Program-made: the position numbers and the translations under genes
Notes under the pieces: generated by a model
Told to the model about the DNA's origin: nothing
Database searches by the model: none
The model's input: the letters and a program-made list of their open reading frames with translations, nothing else
Shown here: positions 1-9,580 of the stretch, in pieces
How the letters are laid out: each line of letters starts with the position of its first letter
Position numbering within the stretch: position 1 is the first letter of the stretch
Assembly (NCBI GenBank): GCA_963813345.1
Contig: CAWEYR010000030.1
Span: forward strand, 62,001 to 126,000
From: CAWDDA01 sp963813345
GTDB taxonomy: Bacteria; Acidobacteriota; Blastocatellia; RBC074
Reading direction: 5' to 3'
Length of the DNA stretch: 64,000 nt

Positions 1-1
1 T

Positions 2-826
2 AATGAAGTAAGCATTCGCGTACCGCGAACAAACGAGCGCCGTCCCGATCCGCGCTACACAAACCTGATCTTTGTTTCAAACGGGTCGTGGAGTTACTAC
101 AACGGATTACAGATCGAATGGAACAAGAGGCTGAGTTCCGGACTTATGTTTCAGCTGGCTTACACCTGGAGCAAATCAATAGATACTACCTCGGAAGCGA
201 CTTTTGTTGGGACGGGCGACTCGAACTTCACAGGACCAAACACGACTGCAGCGCGTGCACTTTCGCGTTTCGACACGCGACACCGATTTACGCTTTACAG
301 CACTTACCGGCTTCCATTCTTCAACGATGGAAATTCGTTCTTGAAAGCCGTCCTGGGTGGCTGGCAAATATCATCTGTAATCAAGCTCGCGTCAGGAACC
401 CCTTTTACCGTTACGGGCAACACGCTCGATCTGAACTTCGATGGTTTTGCGGAGCGCCCGATCCTCCTCGATCCCTCGATCCTCTATCGCAGCATTGACG
501 ATCCGAACACTTCACGGCAGCAGCTGCCGGCGTCGGCGTTTCGACGGGCAGGGTTCGACGATATTGGCAAGGGTGGTATAACCGGACGCAATACTTTTTT
601 CGTCGATGGAGTGCAAAACGTCGATCTGGGAATCTACAAGGACTTTGGGATGCCTTTTGAAGGACATCGGCTCTCGTTCCGCGCGGAGTTCTATAATGCC
701 TTTAACCACGTGCAGTTCGGATTCCCGAATACCGATACCTCATCACCTAACTTTGCTACTATCACCGGGACTGCCAATTCGTATAGTCCGCGCGTAATCC
801 AATTGGCGTTGCGCTACTCGTTTTGA
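2..826 (+). CDS. TonB-dependent receptor, C-terminal part (5' end outside window)
   Basis: The reading frame is open from base 2 to the TGA at 824-826, so the start lies before the window. What remains is about 275 residues of outer-membrane beta-barrel: alternating aromatic and polar strands (for example LAYTWSKS, HRFTLYSTYRLP, LSFRAEFYNAFNHVQFG) and a C-terminal strand ending in RYSF, the terminal Phe that BAM recognises. The FYNAFNHVQFG and RVIQLALRYSF words are typical of the large acidobacterial carboxypeptidase-regulatory-like TonB receptors, which take up large or chelated nutrients. The substrate cannot be read from this part. The family is clear; the exact subfamily is not. Confidence 0.85.
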   Translation, partial: NEVSIRVPRTNERRPDPRYTNLIFVSNGSWSYYNGLQIEWNKRLSSGLMFQLAYTWSKSIDTTSEATFVGTGDSNFTGPNTTAARALSRFDTRHRFTLYSTYRLPFFNDGNSFLKAVLGGWQISSVIKLASGTPFTVTGNTLDLNFDGFAERPILLDPSILYRSIDDPNTSRQQLPASAFRRAGFDDIGKGGITGRNTFFVDGVQNVDLGIYKDFGMPFEGHRLSFRAEFYNAFNHVQFGFPNTDTSSPNFATITGTANSYSPRVIQLALRYSF

Positions 827-839
827 GAGGTATGGATCA

Positions 840-1764
840 ATGAGATGGCGCGGCCTTCTGATTGCCTTTGGGCTGACAGGTATTGTTGCCGGTGTTGGCG
901 CCGGACAGTCACCGCCGCCGGCGCCCGGACAAGCTCCATCTAATTCTGAAATTGTAATCGTTCCGCCTGAACGAAGAAATGTACCTGGGCGCAACGCCTG
1001 ACGCTCACGTTCGGAGATACTGTATATCCCCGACCACTTCCGCGCTTCGGCGGATGGAAAAGTAAACCTCGTGATCTTTTTTCACGGTGCGGCCTGGGTA
1101 GCCGAGCAGTGCTTTTACTCAGCCGGGCTGAATTCGGCACTGTACTCAATGAGCATGAAGAGTTATCAGGAAGCCTTTGAGAAGAAGGAAGAGTTTTCAA
1201 GACTTGCTGAATGAAGTTAAGGCGGCGCTCGAGAAGAACCGACTTCTTCGGACGGCACGAATTGATCGTATTTGTCTCGCTTCATTCAGCGGCGGTTATG
1301 TCGCGATCCGTGAGATTCTCAAAGATAAAGATAACTACGCGCGAGTTACAGAATCCTGGTACTTGCCGACTCGCTCTATTGTGCGTATGAAGGACCCTCC
1401 GACGCGCTCGAGACTGCGCGAGGATCAGTTGACAGCCTTTCTGAGCTTTGCCCGGGATGCATCGATGGGTAAAAAGCGGATGTGGTTTACACATCTCTAT
1501 CCTCCAGAGCAAAAGTACCGCGATAACACGACTACAAGAACCGCAAGTTATCTCATCGATCAGCTGAAGGGCGCGCGGGTCGAACAAAATGAGACCAATC
1601 CTCTTGGTATGGTACTGCTTTACTCCTGCGACGTTGGAGATTTCCACGTCCGCGGATACTCCGGGATGACACATCAGGACCACTTCAATCACTTCTATAA
1701 TCTGACAGAGTATCTTGCCAGGGTTTCTTTCGGGGACAGGCAAATCTCGGTTCCTTCCAGGTAG
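840..1764 (+). pseudogene. secreted hydrolase-like protein, copy A (broken)
   Basis: An ATG at 840 opens a short signal-peptide-like stretch (MRWRGLLIAFGLTGIVAGVG) and a Pro-rich linker, then meets an in-frame TGA at 999. The same frame continues with an alpha/beta-hydrolase-like strand and oxyanion motif (VIFFHGAAW, near 1070), and the frame shifts near 1195 into a segment carrying LASFSGGYVAIREIL (nucleophile-elbow-like) that ends at 1764. Gene B directly downstream has the same order of parts (IFFHGGSW, GGWSAGCQTVRELL, a C-terminal GYSG/GYAG plus His), so the two are tandem paralogues. Function is not known beyond a serine-hydrolase-like fold. It is either a true pseudogene or a gene with two sequence errors. 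Confidence 0.6.
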
Positions 1765-1775
1765 GTTAACTTCTA

Positions 1776-2632
1776 ATGAACATCCGAGGTGCTCTTCTTT
1801 TGAGCTGTTTGTGCATGCCGGCGGCTCTCGCGCAGCAGCCGCAGAATCCCTCGCCGATGGTAGAACACACACGCGCACACCCCCGATTGAAACAGGAAAG
1901 CCCAAGTGGCCGCCGCGAGAATCTTGAGATCGGGACTCTCTTTTTGCCTGCAAAACTAAAACTCAAAAGCGAGACTCCTCTCCTTATCTTTTTTCACGGC
2001 GGAAGCTGGCTGCCGGAACTGGCAGCCAGTCAGGTGGGAGGAATCGCAGTGCTGACGATCCAGCTAAGAGCCGGATCTGGCACTTACGCGAAGAATCTTC
2101 GAAGACGCCGGAAGGTTCGACAGATTGCTGGCGGAAGCTGAGTCAAAAGCAGGAGTGAAGTTTGCGCCACTAACGCTCGGCGGCTGGAGTGCGGGGTGTC
2201 AAACAGTTCGCGAGCTGTTGAAGACCGAGCGTTATTATGATCTGACTGCGCGAATATTGCTCATTGATGGTATTCATACGAGCTATGTCGGAGGAAAACC
2301 GGGACCCCAGGAATCTCAGATCGAAGTAGACAACCTGCAGATCTTTGTTCGCTATGCGCGAGATGCAATTGCAGGCAAGAAACAAATGATCGTCACTCAT
2401 TCAGAGATCTTTCCGGGCACCTTCGCGAGCACAACGGAAACAGCAGACTATCTGGTAGCTCAACTGGGACTAAAGCGACGCGCCACCGTTCGCGTGGGGT
2501 CCGATGCAGACGCAGCAATTGAGCGAGATACGGCAGGGAAACTTTGTGCTCGTAGGTTACGCGGGCAACTCCGCACCCGATCACGTCGATCAACTCCATT
2601 CGCTTCCCGATTACCTCCGCTGGTTTAGGTGA
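1776..2632 (+). pseudogene. secreted hydrolase-like protein, copy B (frameshifted)
   Basis: It starts at ATG 1776, twelve bases after copy A, with a signal peptide (LLLSCLCMPAALAQQ). The oxyanion motif LLIFFHGGSW lies near 1985. The frame shifts near 2090 (into RIFEDAGRFDRLLAEAE), continues through GGWSAGCQTVRELL (Ser nucleophile in GWSAG), and shifts again near 2495. The restored tail reads GNFVLVGYAGNSAPDHVDQLH and ends at TGA 2630-2632, with a His placed like that of copy A. Without the second shift a meaningless basic tail runs to 2628. Predicted: a secreted alpha/beta-hydrolase-like enzyme of unknown substrate, paired with copy A. Confidence 0.6.
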
Positions 2633-2651
2633 GAAGTGCCAGAGTCTCGGG

Positions 2652-2749
2652 CCTAATTTGGAGCGCGGCGGCTTGGCGCCGCTTTTCGTTCCAGCAAGTA
2701 GTTCGCTATGGACAAAAAGCGGCGCCGGGCCGCCGCACTCCAAATTAGG
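2652..2749. repeat. inverted repeat after hydrolase B
   Basis: Left arm 2652-2687 (CCTAATTTGGAGCGCGGCGG...) pairs with right arm 2714-2749 (...CCGCACTCCAAATTAGG) around a short loop. Twenty bases after the hydrolase stop, it could form a strong transcript-end hairpin. A smaller relative of the same wording (GGAGTGCGG...CCGCACTCC) occurs at 52711-52740. Confidence 0.85.
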
Positions 2750-2895
2750 CGTGCGACTGAGACACCTAAGACACTACTGAGACCATTCTCAGTGTCTCGT
2801 GTGTGTCTCAATGTGTCGCCACACTCCCAATGTAGGACTCGGTTGAAGAGACTCAATTTGACAAAGCTGCTACTTTGCGACACACTAGCTTAGAA

Positions 2896-2985
2896 CTGAG
2901 CTTAGCTCACTCTCTTCATCAGCTCCTCTGGAATCCCCCGGACTATCTGAAGCAGGCAGCTCACCCTCAAAGGGGGCGCACTATG
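2896..2985 (+). promoter_or_regulatory. leader-like segment, first copy of a repeated leader
   Basis: This stretch (CTGAGCTTAGCTC..., then GGAATCCCCCGGACTATCTGAA..., CAGCTCACC, AAGGGGG, ATG 2983) aligns by eye with 3390-3478 upstream of the membrane-protein gene (CTGAGCTTGCTC..., GGAATTATCCGGATTGTCTGAA..., CAGCTGAACC, AAGGAG, ATG 3476). The ATG at 2983 opens only a 52-codon frame ending at 3141 inside the next gene, which I do not call as a gene. A duplicated 5' leader is the simplest reading; its role is unknown. Confidence 0.4.
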
Positions 2986-3130
2986 TTTAGACACCATACG
3001 ATTGGGGTCCACGGGCAGATTGCGTCTTTCACGAGATCACAGTCCAAGACAGTTGAAACAGCGGAAAGCAGATGCTTCTGCTTGAGATTCGCTCGGCTTG
3101 TTTCGAACTATTCCGGAAAGGACCACTCTT

Positions 3131-3382
3131 ATGACAGTTAGATTGTTTGTTGGAAACCTCGCGTCAGAAACCACCAGTGAAGAAATCCGCGGCCTGTTCA
3201 GCGCGGTAGGCCCGGTTGAGTCATGTCAGTTGATCGAAGATCGAGAGACTGGCCGCTCAAAGGGGTTCGCTTTCGTCGAGATGAACTCGAGAGACGAAGC
3301 CAATGCGGTCAAAGAGAAATTCAATGGGCACGAACTGCATGGAAAAGCGGTGAAAGTGGATGAGGCCAATCCCAGAAAATGA
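3131..3382 (+). CDS. RNA-binding protein with one RRM domain
   Basis: An 83-residue protein that is a single RNA recognition motif: RNP2 is LFVGNL (residues 5-10) and RNP1 is KGFAFVEM (about 45-52), in the usual beta-alpha-beta-beta-alpha-beta order, with the DRETGRSKG loop before RNP1. It lacks the glycine-rich tail of the second RRM protein at 35118. I start at ATG 3131 because a GGAAAGGA ribosome-binding site lies about ten bases before it. Single-RRM proteins of this kind bind single-stranded RNA and are often cold-induced. It heads a run of small same-strand genes leading to groL. Confidence 0.93.
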   Translation: MTVRLFVGNLASETTSEEIRGLFSAVGPVESCQLIEDRETGRSKGFAFVEMNSRDEANAVKEKFNGHELHGKAVKVDEANPRK

Positions 3383-3475
3383 GAGAAGGGCTGAGCTTGC
3401 TCTCGTCCTCTGGCGCTTCGGAATTATCCGGATTGTCTGAAACTAACAGCTGAACCCCCGTTTAAGGAGTTAACA

Positions 3476-3745
3476 ATGTCGATTCAAGATGTTCTGCGGG
3501 AAATCAAAGCCACCTCTGCTGGCCCATTCCCCCGCACAACATTCCTCATCATCTTCGTCGGCGTGGTCGTTGGGCCGCTCGTCATGTTTGCGATCGGTGG
3601 GCGTCCCACGAACAGTCTCGGGCAGCCCGGCTTGGTGTGGTCATTCCTGGCAATCGCACTCTTGATACTCACTGGCATCGGGCTCGGCTTCTGGATGTTC
3701 AGTAAAGACGCGAGGCGGGTATCGATCAGTCCGAAGCACCCCTGA
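3476..3745 (+). CDS. small two-helix membrane protein, unknown
   Basis: 89 residues with two clear hydrophobic segments, about residues 22-42 (TTFLIIFVGVVVGPLVMFAI) and 52-74 (LVWSFLAIALLILTGIGLGF), and a short charged tail. AAGGAG at 3464-3469 sits seven bases before the ATG. It resembles no family I can name. It lies between the RRM gene and an unknown soluble protein, and its leader resembles 2896-2985. Confidence 0.75.
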   Translation: MSIQDVLREIKATSAGPFPRTTFLIIFVGVVVGPLVMFAIGGRPTNSLGQPGLVWSFLAIALLILTGIGLGFWMFSKDARRVSISPKHP

Positions 3746-3792
3746 GAAGGGTGGCGTGAACTCGAATAACAATGCAAACGCAAGGGGGTGGT

Positions 3793-4176
3793 ATGGTGAA
3801 TAGAATCGAAATGGGAAACATCCTGATCGCCGAAGGAACCTCTCTGCCTGAATCCTTGGAGTTGGAAAGCGAACCCTATGCTCATGGCTGGAGACTGGTC
3901 AAGAACCTCGACAGGTCCGGAGTGGATCAAGCTATCGGAAAAGCCGGTTGGAACTTCTTCTATGTCGCCGGTGTGATTGAAACGACCGCTCTCGGTTCCG
4001 ACGACAGGAACACCACTCGTAAGGCGATCAAACAAGTCATCGCGAAAATCAACTCGAAGAAATTTAACTGTTTGGAAATTACCCGCGTTGCAATGAAACG
4101 ATTCCTGGGAGTGCCCTACGTGAGCGTCTCTGCCCACTCGCGGCATATTCAGGAAAGTCAGTTTCTTTCCGCCTGA
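3793..4176 (+). CDS. conserved-looking soluble protein, unknown
   Basis: About 127 residues, mixed alpha/beta, no signal peptide or membrane segment. A start at ATG 3793 has a G-rich site (AAGGGGG) just before it; the in-frame ATG at 3772 has none. Visible features are a repeated SLELESEPY-like acidic strand, GWNFFYVAGVIETTALG in the middle and a KKFNCLEITRV strand near the end. I do not recognise the family. It precedes groL by about 50 bases on the same strand and is probably co-transcribed with it. Confidence 0.7.
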   Translation: MVNRIEMGNILIAEGTSLPESLELESEPYAHGWRLVKNLDRSGVDQAIGKAGWNFFYVAGVIETTALGSDDRNTTRKAIKQVIAKINSKKFNCLEITRVAMKRFLGVPYVSVSAHSRHIQESQFLSA

Positions 4177-4224
4177 AAATTGTGCGGGATGAAATTAGGA
4201 TGAAATAGAGAGAGTGAAGAACAA

Positions 4225-5866
<1,642 letters not shown>

Positions 5867-5929
5867 CATCAGATCGGCGTTGGTTAACCAAACCAACCCT
5901 CATTATCCTGGCACTCGAAAGGAGAAAGA

Positions 5930-6139
5930 ATGGCTAAGTTCGAAATCTACCAGGACGCGCAACTCGAGTTTCATTGGCGCTTTCGAGCAAACAACGGAAA
6001 GATTCTTGCGGAATCTGGTGAGAGCTACAACAACCGGGCTAACTGCGAACATGCGATTATCTCGATGAGACAACAGGTTCCAAGGGCAGTAATCATTGAT
6101 CACGTCGAGTCAGCCTCACGATCGGCAACAGTCCAATGA
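5930..6139 (+). CDS. YegP/DUF1508-family small protein
   Basis: 69 residues that form one YegP-type repeat: a strand starting KFEIYQD, then the FHWRFRANNGKILAESGESY hairpin and the helix NCEHAIISMRQQ. The family is small, cytoplasmic and of unknown role; members usually hold one or two such repeats. GAAAGGAG at 5917-5924 sets the ATG at 5930. It follows groL by about 60 bases and likely belongs to the same stress-type unit. Confidence 0.85.
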   Translation: MAKFEIYQDAQLEFHWRFRANNGKILAESGESYNNRANCEHAIISMRQQVPRAVIIDHVESASRSATVQ

Positions 6140-6185
6140 GGGTCTGGTTCAGCGAGTGCTCAACGATAGTCCGGAAGGAGGAGAA

Positions 6186-6566
6186 ATGAACGAAGACAGC
6201 TTCACAGACATCACTATTATTGGCAATAGCACATCTAAACTGCCGCGCAAGGAAGGCAAAACCAAGGACGGTAAGGACCAGTTTATTATCACCTTCAGTC
6301 TTTCAAGCAATGTTAAAGTGCCCTGGATCGAGACCTTCAATCGAGCGTGGGTTGAACGGAGCAAGAAAATACCGTCACTCCGCCTGCCGGTTGTGAGCGA
6401 TGACAAGATTCAAATCACCTGCCAGCTGGACGATCAACTTCAAGGCCATCTGGACGACCTCAAGCAGGAATTGACCACAACTAACCAGCTGTTTCGAGAA
6501 CATCTTCAGGAAATCGAGGATGAAAACCATAGAAATGATGAGATTCTACAGAACCTCAGGTTCTGA
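6186..6566 (+). CDS. unknown protein with helical C-terminal half
   Basis: 126 residues. The first part is predicted strand-rich (ITIIGNSTSKLPRKEG, FIITFSLSSNVKVPWIETF); from about residue 75 it is strongly helical and acidic (LDDQLQGHLDDLKQELTTTN...), possibly a coiled coil. A very strong ribosome-binding site, GGAAGGAGGAGAA, ends just before ATG 6186. No family recognised. It is the last gene of the same-strand run that begins with the RRM gene. Confidence 0.7.
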   Translation: MNEDSFTDITIIGNSTSKLPRKEGKTKDGKDQFIITFSLSSNVKVPWIETFNRAWVERSKKIPSLRLPVVSDDKIQITCQLDDQLQGHLDDLKQELTTTNQLFREHLQEIEDENHRNDEILQNLRF

Positions 6567-7107
6567 TAAGTGAATCAGACGCCACGGTGAAGTCCATACT
6601 TCGAGCCGCTGAGCACTTTCGCTCGCGTGGGTTGCGCCCTTCGATTCACTGAAGCAGACTATCTCATGCTCGAAGCCTCCGAATTAGTCGCCATCCGAGT
6701 CGATGAGCGCCTTGACATCCAAGTGTCAAGTCGCCTCTCAGGCATATAAGCTCGACGGATCCAGTGTAAGGTCGGCTTCAAGCCGCTTCGATTCCTCAAA
6801 TGACTGGACCTCGACAAAGAGTTTACTTCACGAATCGACGATCGCCGTCCTTGGTCGTGTGCAATACTGAGCGAATTCCTGAAGCGTCTTCGACACGTGT
6901 AGGAAATCGCGTCCTGCTCAGTCTTAACGAATAGTTGCCGCTATAGTGCGATCTCTGAACACGATAATGTACCCGGCTCTTGCAGTGAAGTGAAAATCGG
7001 TATCCGATCGATGGCGTTCACCGTCGCTGAAGGCGGTACAACGTGACTGTTAAGGGCTGCCGACGCATCGGCCGTACAAACAATATGCTCACGACGAAAG
7101 GAGAGCT
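6567..7107. other. 540-base stretch without a supported gene
   Basis: No frame here has plausible codon use, and neither strand gives a convincing start with a ribosome-binding site. The base composition is even and no long inverted repeat is visible. It separates the groL run from the Tat-signal gene at 7108. Confidence 0.6.
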
Positions 7108-7783
7108 ATGAACAGACGTGATTTTGTAGTCTCTGCGTTTGGTTGTGCCGTTGGACTCTCCAATGCTTCGAGAGATTGTAGGTCAGAAGAAAACGATCGA
7201 GCCTAAACTCTCTGAGCTTGGCGACGGTAAAGGTTTGAAGGTCTTTAACCGTACAGTCACTAGCCTCAACGACGGTGCTAAGAAAGGGCTTCGTCTAAGT
7301 GAGAGCGCAGGCGACGGCGTGGCTTACCTTCAAGGGATTGAGTTTACCAATGGCATCATCGAGTTTGATGTCAGGGGCAAGGACGTTCCGCAACAGAGCT
7401 TCGTCGGGTTTGCTTTTCACGGAGTTGATGGAGCGACCTATGACGCCATCTACTTCCGTCCTTTCAACTTTAAAGCTGAAGATCCGGCAAGACGCATTCG
7501 CGCCGTACAGTACATTTCGCATCCCACCTATACCTGGCAGAAGTTGCGCACTGAGCAGCCCGGGAAGTATGAGAAGGCCGTCAATCCGGTGCCGGATCCG
7601 AACGGCTGGTTCCATGTGCGCGTGGTCGTCGCGAGTCCTAAAGTGAGCGTCTTTGTTGAGGACGCGAAAGAACCCTGCCTGGTCGTTGACCAGTTAAGCG
7701 ACCGAAAAAAGGGATTGGTTGGGCTTTGGGTCGGTAACGGTTCGAGCGGAGATTTCGCAAACTTTAAGATAACGCCGGACTAG
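7108..7783 (+). CDS. exported concanavalin-like (DUF1080-type) protein, frameshifted near its start
   Basis: ATG 7108, preceded by GAAAGGAGAGCT, starts MNRRDFVVSAFGCAVGLS, a Tat-like signal (RRDF). The frame must shift near 7150 to join the main body, which stays open to 7783. The body has a jelly-roll pattern as in 3-keto-disaccharide hydrolase/LamG domains: GDGVAYLQGIEFTNGIIEFD, FVGFAFHG, YDAIYFRP, PNGWFHVRVVV, GLVGLWVGNGSSGDFANFKI. Such domains bind or process sugars outside the cytoplasm. The assignment rests on pattern only; catalytic residues cannot be named. Confidence 0.7.
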
Positions 7784-7795
7784 GCTCAGTGCTGA

Positions 7796-7885
7796 GCATA
7801 CTTGGAGTTCAACGCTTTAGCTTGCCGGCTACTTTCGAGTATTGACGAGCTAAAGCGTGCAAGCTTGCAAACTCCATACCAAGGA
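7796..7885. repeat. imperfect inverted repeat, AAGCTAAAGC family
   Basis: Arms around TTGGAGTTCAACGCTTTAGCTTG and GAGCTAAAGCG...GCAAACTCCA face each other between two convergent genes. It is a degenerate member of the family seen at 8702, 15695, 20225, 36888, 41376, 55929 and 58821. Confidence 0.65.
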
Positions 7886-7903
7886 AGTCGGCGATTGAGT
7901 TCA

Positions 7904-8689
7904 TTACTGCAGCCGTGGCCGCTCCCTCAGGAAGTCTACCTCAGGCTCATAGCCCACAAACGTCGAGACCACTTCCAGCCAGCGCTGGTTCTCACGCGCC
8001 CACGGAGGCGCCGAGTACTTGATCCCCGATTCAGATGTAGCCTTGCGAAACGCGTCGTAGTCCTTGAACCATAGCTCTGTCATGCGCACCCAGGGTGTGC
8101 GGATAGGCGAATCCTTTACGCCCTTGTAACTGACGTAACGCAAGAGTCCGGGCATCTGCTTTGCCTCTTGCGTGTGAACCGTCAGGTACCACTTTTCTCC
8201 ATCCTCGATCGAGACGCCATCCGGATAGCGCATCGTGAAAATCCACCGCAGAAATGGCCGCTCTTCGGGCGTTGGTTCCTTCTTGCCGAGAAAATCATCA
8301 GTAGGCATCGCGGGTATGATGATCGTTGCTGTGGGACGCGCCGTGCCTGATAGCCCACCCCACGGAGCCTGCGTGTAAGGTCGAGTGTACGGCGCAGCTT
8401 CCTTCCAGGCCTCGACGCTATCGTACCAGAGCTCCGTATACCGGCCCCGATATACGTTATACCGATCCGCGTCGGCCGGAACCTGCCTCGCACGAAAAGT
8501 CTCGTATCGTCGCAACCACGGTCCGAAAAAGCGCACGCATTCCGGCGCGTGGTGACGGAAATACCAGACGTCAAAGACATCGAGACTCACAGGCGGCTCG
8601 AAGATGAACACGTGGCGGATCATCCCCAGCGCCGGCTGTGAAATCAGCGCGGCCAGCACGCATGCAAAAAGAAAGGAATTCTTTTTCAT
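7904..8689 (-). CDS. exported protein with two EthD/dimeric alpha-beta-barrel halves
   Basis: 261 residues with a signal peptide (FLFACVLAALISQPALG). The mature part holds two similar halves, each a ferredoxin-like alpha+beta unit: IRHVFIFEPPVSLDVFDVWYFRHHAPECVR with YTELWYD..EAW in the first, and LRWIFTMRYPDGVSIEDGEKWYLTVHTQEAKQM with MTELWFKDYDAFRKA in the second. This is the EthD-type pattern of small domains that pair into one barrel, here fused in tandem. The reaction is unknown. It ends facing the Tat-signal gene across an inverted repeat. Confidence 0.75.
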   Translation of the reverse strand: MKKNSFLFACVLAALISQPALGMIRHVFIFEPPVSLDVFDVWYFRHHAPECVRFFGPWLRRYETFRARQVPADADRYNVYRGRYTELWYDSVEAWKEAAPYTRPYTQAPWGGLSGTARPTATIIIPAMPTDDFLGKKEPTPEERPFLRWIFTMRYPDGVSIEDGEKWYLTVHTQEAKQMPGLLRYVSYKGVKDSPIRTPWVRMTELWFKDYDAFRKATSESGIKYSAPPWARENQRWLEVVSTFVGYEPEVDFLRERPRLQ

Positions 8690-8701
8690 GGTTGATGCAA
8701 T

Positions 8702-8790
8702 ATTCAGAGGGGCTCGAATTCAACCCCAAGCTGAAGCTTGAACTCAAACCTCGTGTGTTCGAGTTCAAGCTGCAGCTGGCGCTCCCAGGT
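8702..8790. repeat. inverted repeat, AAGCTAAAGC family
   Basis: GAATTCAACCCCAAGCTGAAGCTTGAACTC pairs imperfectly with GAGTTCAAGCTGCAGCTGG. It lies between the TetR gene's stop and the start of the EthD-like gene, so it can end the tetR transcript. Confidence 0.75.
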
Positions 8791-8793
8791 GCA

Positions 8794-9498
8794 CTAGCGC
8801 AGGATTCCTTCGAGCGCCATCCGGCAGATAATCTCGGCAACGCGATCGCTCGAGAGCCGGCCGTCGGGGCGATACCAGTGACCGAGCCAGATGATTGTGC
8901 CGATCAGACTGAATCCGACGACCGTCACATCGAGGCCGTCTCGGAACCTGCCTTCGTCTTTGAGTTGTTTGAGCGTAGCGATGACAAGGTCCATATAAGC
9001 GCGCTTGCGCAGGTTGATCTTTTTGCGCTGCGCGGGCGAGAGGCTCGCGACCTCGTCGGTTACCACCGTCACGGGGTTGAAGCCTCTTTCAGTGCTCCCT
9101 CGCATCACAAGCTTTGCGTGATTTGTAAGAATGGCACGCAATCGCTGCTCGGCGTCTTTGATCTCCATCGCTGGTGTGATCACCAATTCATCAACCGTAT
9201 CCATGCCATAGTCGATGATCGCGTAGAGCAGGTCCTGTTTACCGCCCGGGACGAAATGGTAGATCGCCGCTTTGGTGACGCCGATCGCGTCCCCGATATC
9301 GCTCATGGTGGTTGCGTCGTAGCCCTGCTCGCAGAAGAGTTGCGCGGATGCGTAGAAGATCTGCTTCAGCCGGTCATCCCCGTTCGTTTCGATCTCCTTC
9401 TTCGCAAGCCTCATCTGATTCCTGACGGCCGGCTTGATGCGCCGGGCGGTGAGGGCGGCAGCGAAGGGTTGTTTTTCGGTTGAAGCTTTCCTGGCCAT
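8794..9498 (-). CDS. TetR/AcrR-family transcriptional regulator
   Basis: 234 residues. After a basic N-terminal extension of about 40 residues comes the TetR helix-turn-helix: IFYASAQLFCEQGYDATTMSDIGDAIGVTKAAIYHFVPGGKQDLLYAII, with the YHFVPGGK variant of the usual Y-F-x-x-K hinge. The remaining helices (VDELVITPAMEIKDAEQRLRAI, RAYMDLVIATLKQL) form the ligand and dimer domain. It is divergent from a secreted alpha/beta-hydrolase gene at 9581, and the 80-base gap holds an operator-like motif, so it probably represses itself and that hydrolase. The inducer is unknown. Confidence 0.92.
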   Translation of the reverse strand: MARKASTEKQPFAAALTARRIKPAVRNQMRLAKKEIETNGDDRLKQIFYASAQLFCEQGYDATTMSDIGDAIGVTKAAIYHFVPGGKQDLLYAIIDYGMDTVDELVITPAMEIKDAEQRLRAILTNHAKLVMRGSTERGFNPVTVVTDEVASLSPAQRKKINLRKRAYMDLVIATLKQLKDEGRFRDGLDVTVVGFSLIGTIIWLGHWYRPDGRLSSDRVAEIICRMALEGILR

Positions 9499-9506
9499 GA
9501 CCTATA

Positions 9507-9530
9507 GTTTACTAAACGGTCAGTATACAA
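9507..9530. promoter_or_regulatory. putative TetR operator
   Basis: TTTACTAAACGGTCAGTATAC contains ACTAAAC-GGTCAGT, an imperfect dyad (five of seven positions pair) lying directly before the tetR start and within the divergent promoter region. Position and form fit autoregulation by the adjacent TetR protein. Confidence 0.45.
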
Positions 9531-9580
9531 ACAATGCCGCAGTAGAGTGCATCTCAAGAAGGCTTATAAGGAGGCTTATC

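Noticed and set aside
1282..1953. Minus-strand frame across both broken hydrolases
   Set aside because: It crosses two genes with clear domain words on the plus strand and has no start signal.
2983..3141. Possible 52-codon gene after the first repeated leader
   Set aside because: No domain, poor codon pattern and overlap with the RRM start; kept only as part of the leader observation.
4177..4224. CIRCE or HrcA site before groL
   Set aside because: No TTAGCACTC-N9-GAGTGCTAA-like dyad is present.
8638..9483. Long open frame on the plus strand opposite the TetR gene
   Set aside because: It mirrors the TetR gene, which has a clear helix-turn-helix and start; the plus-strand protein has no family pattern or ribosome-binding site.
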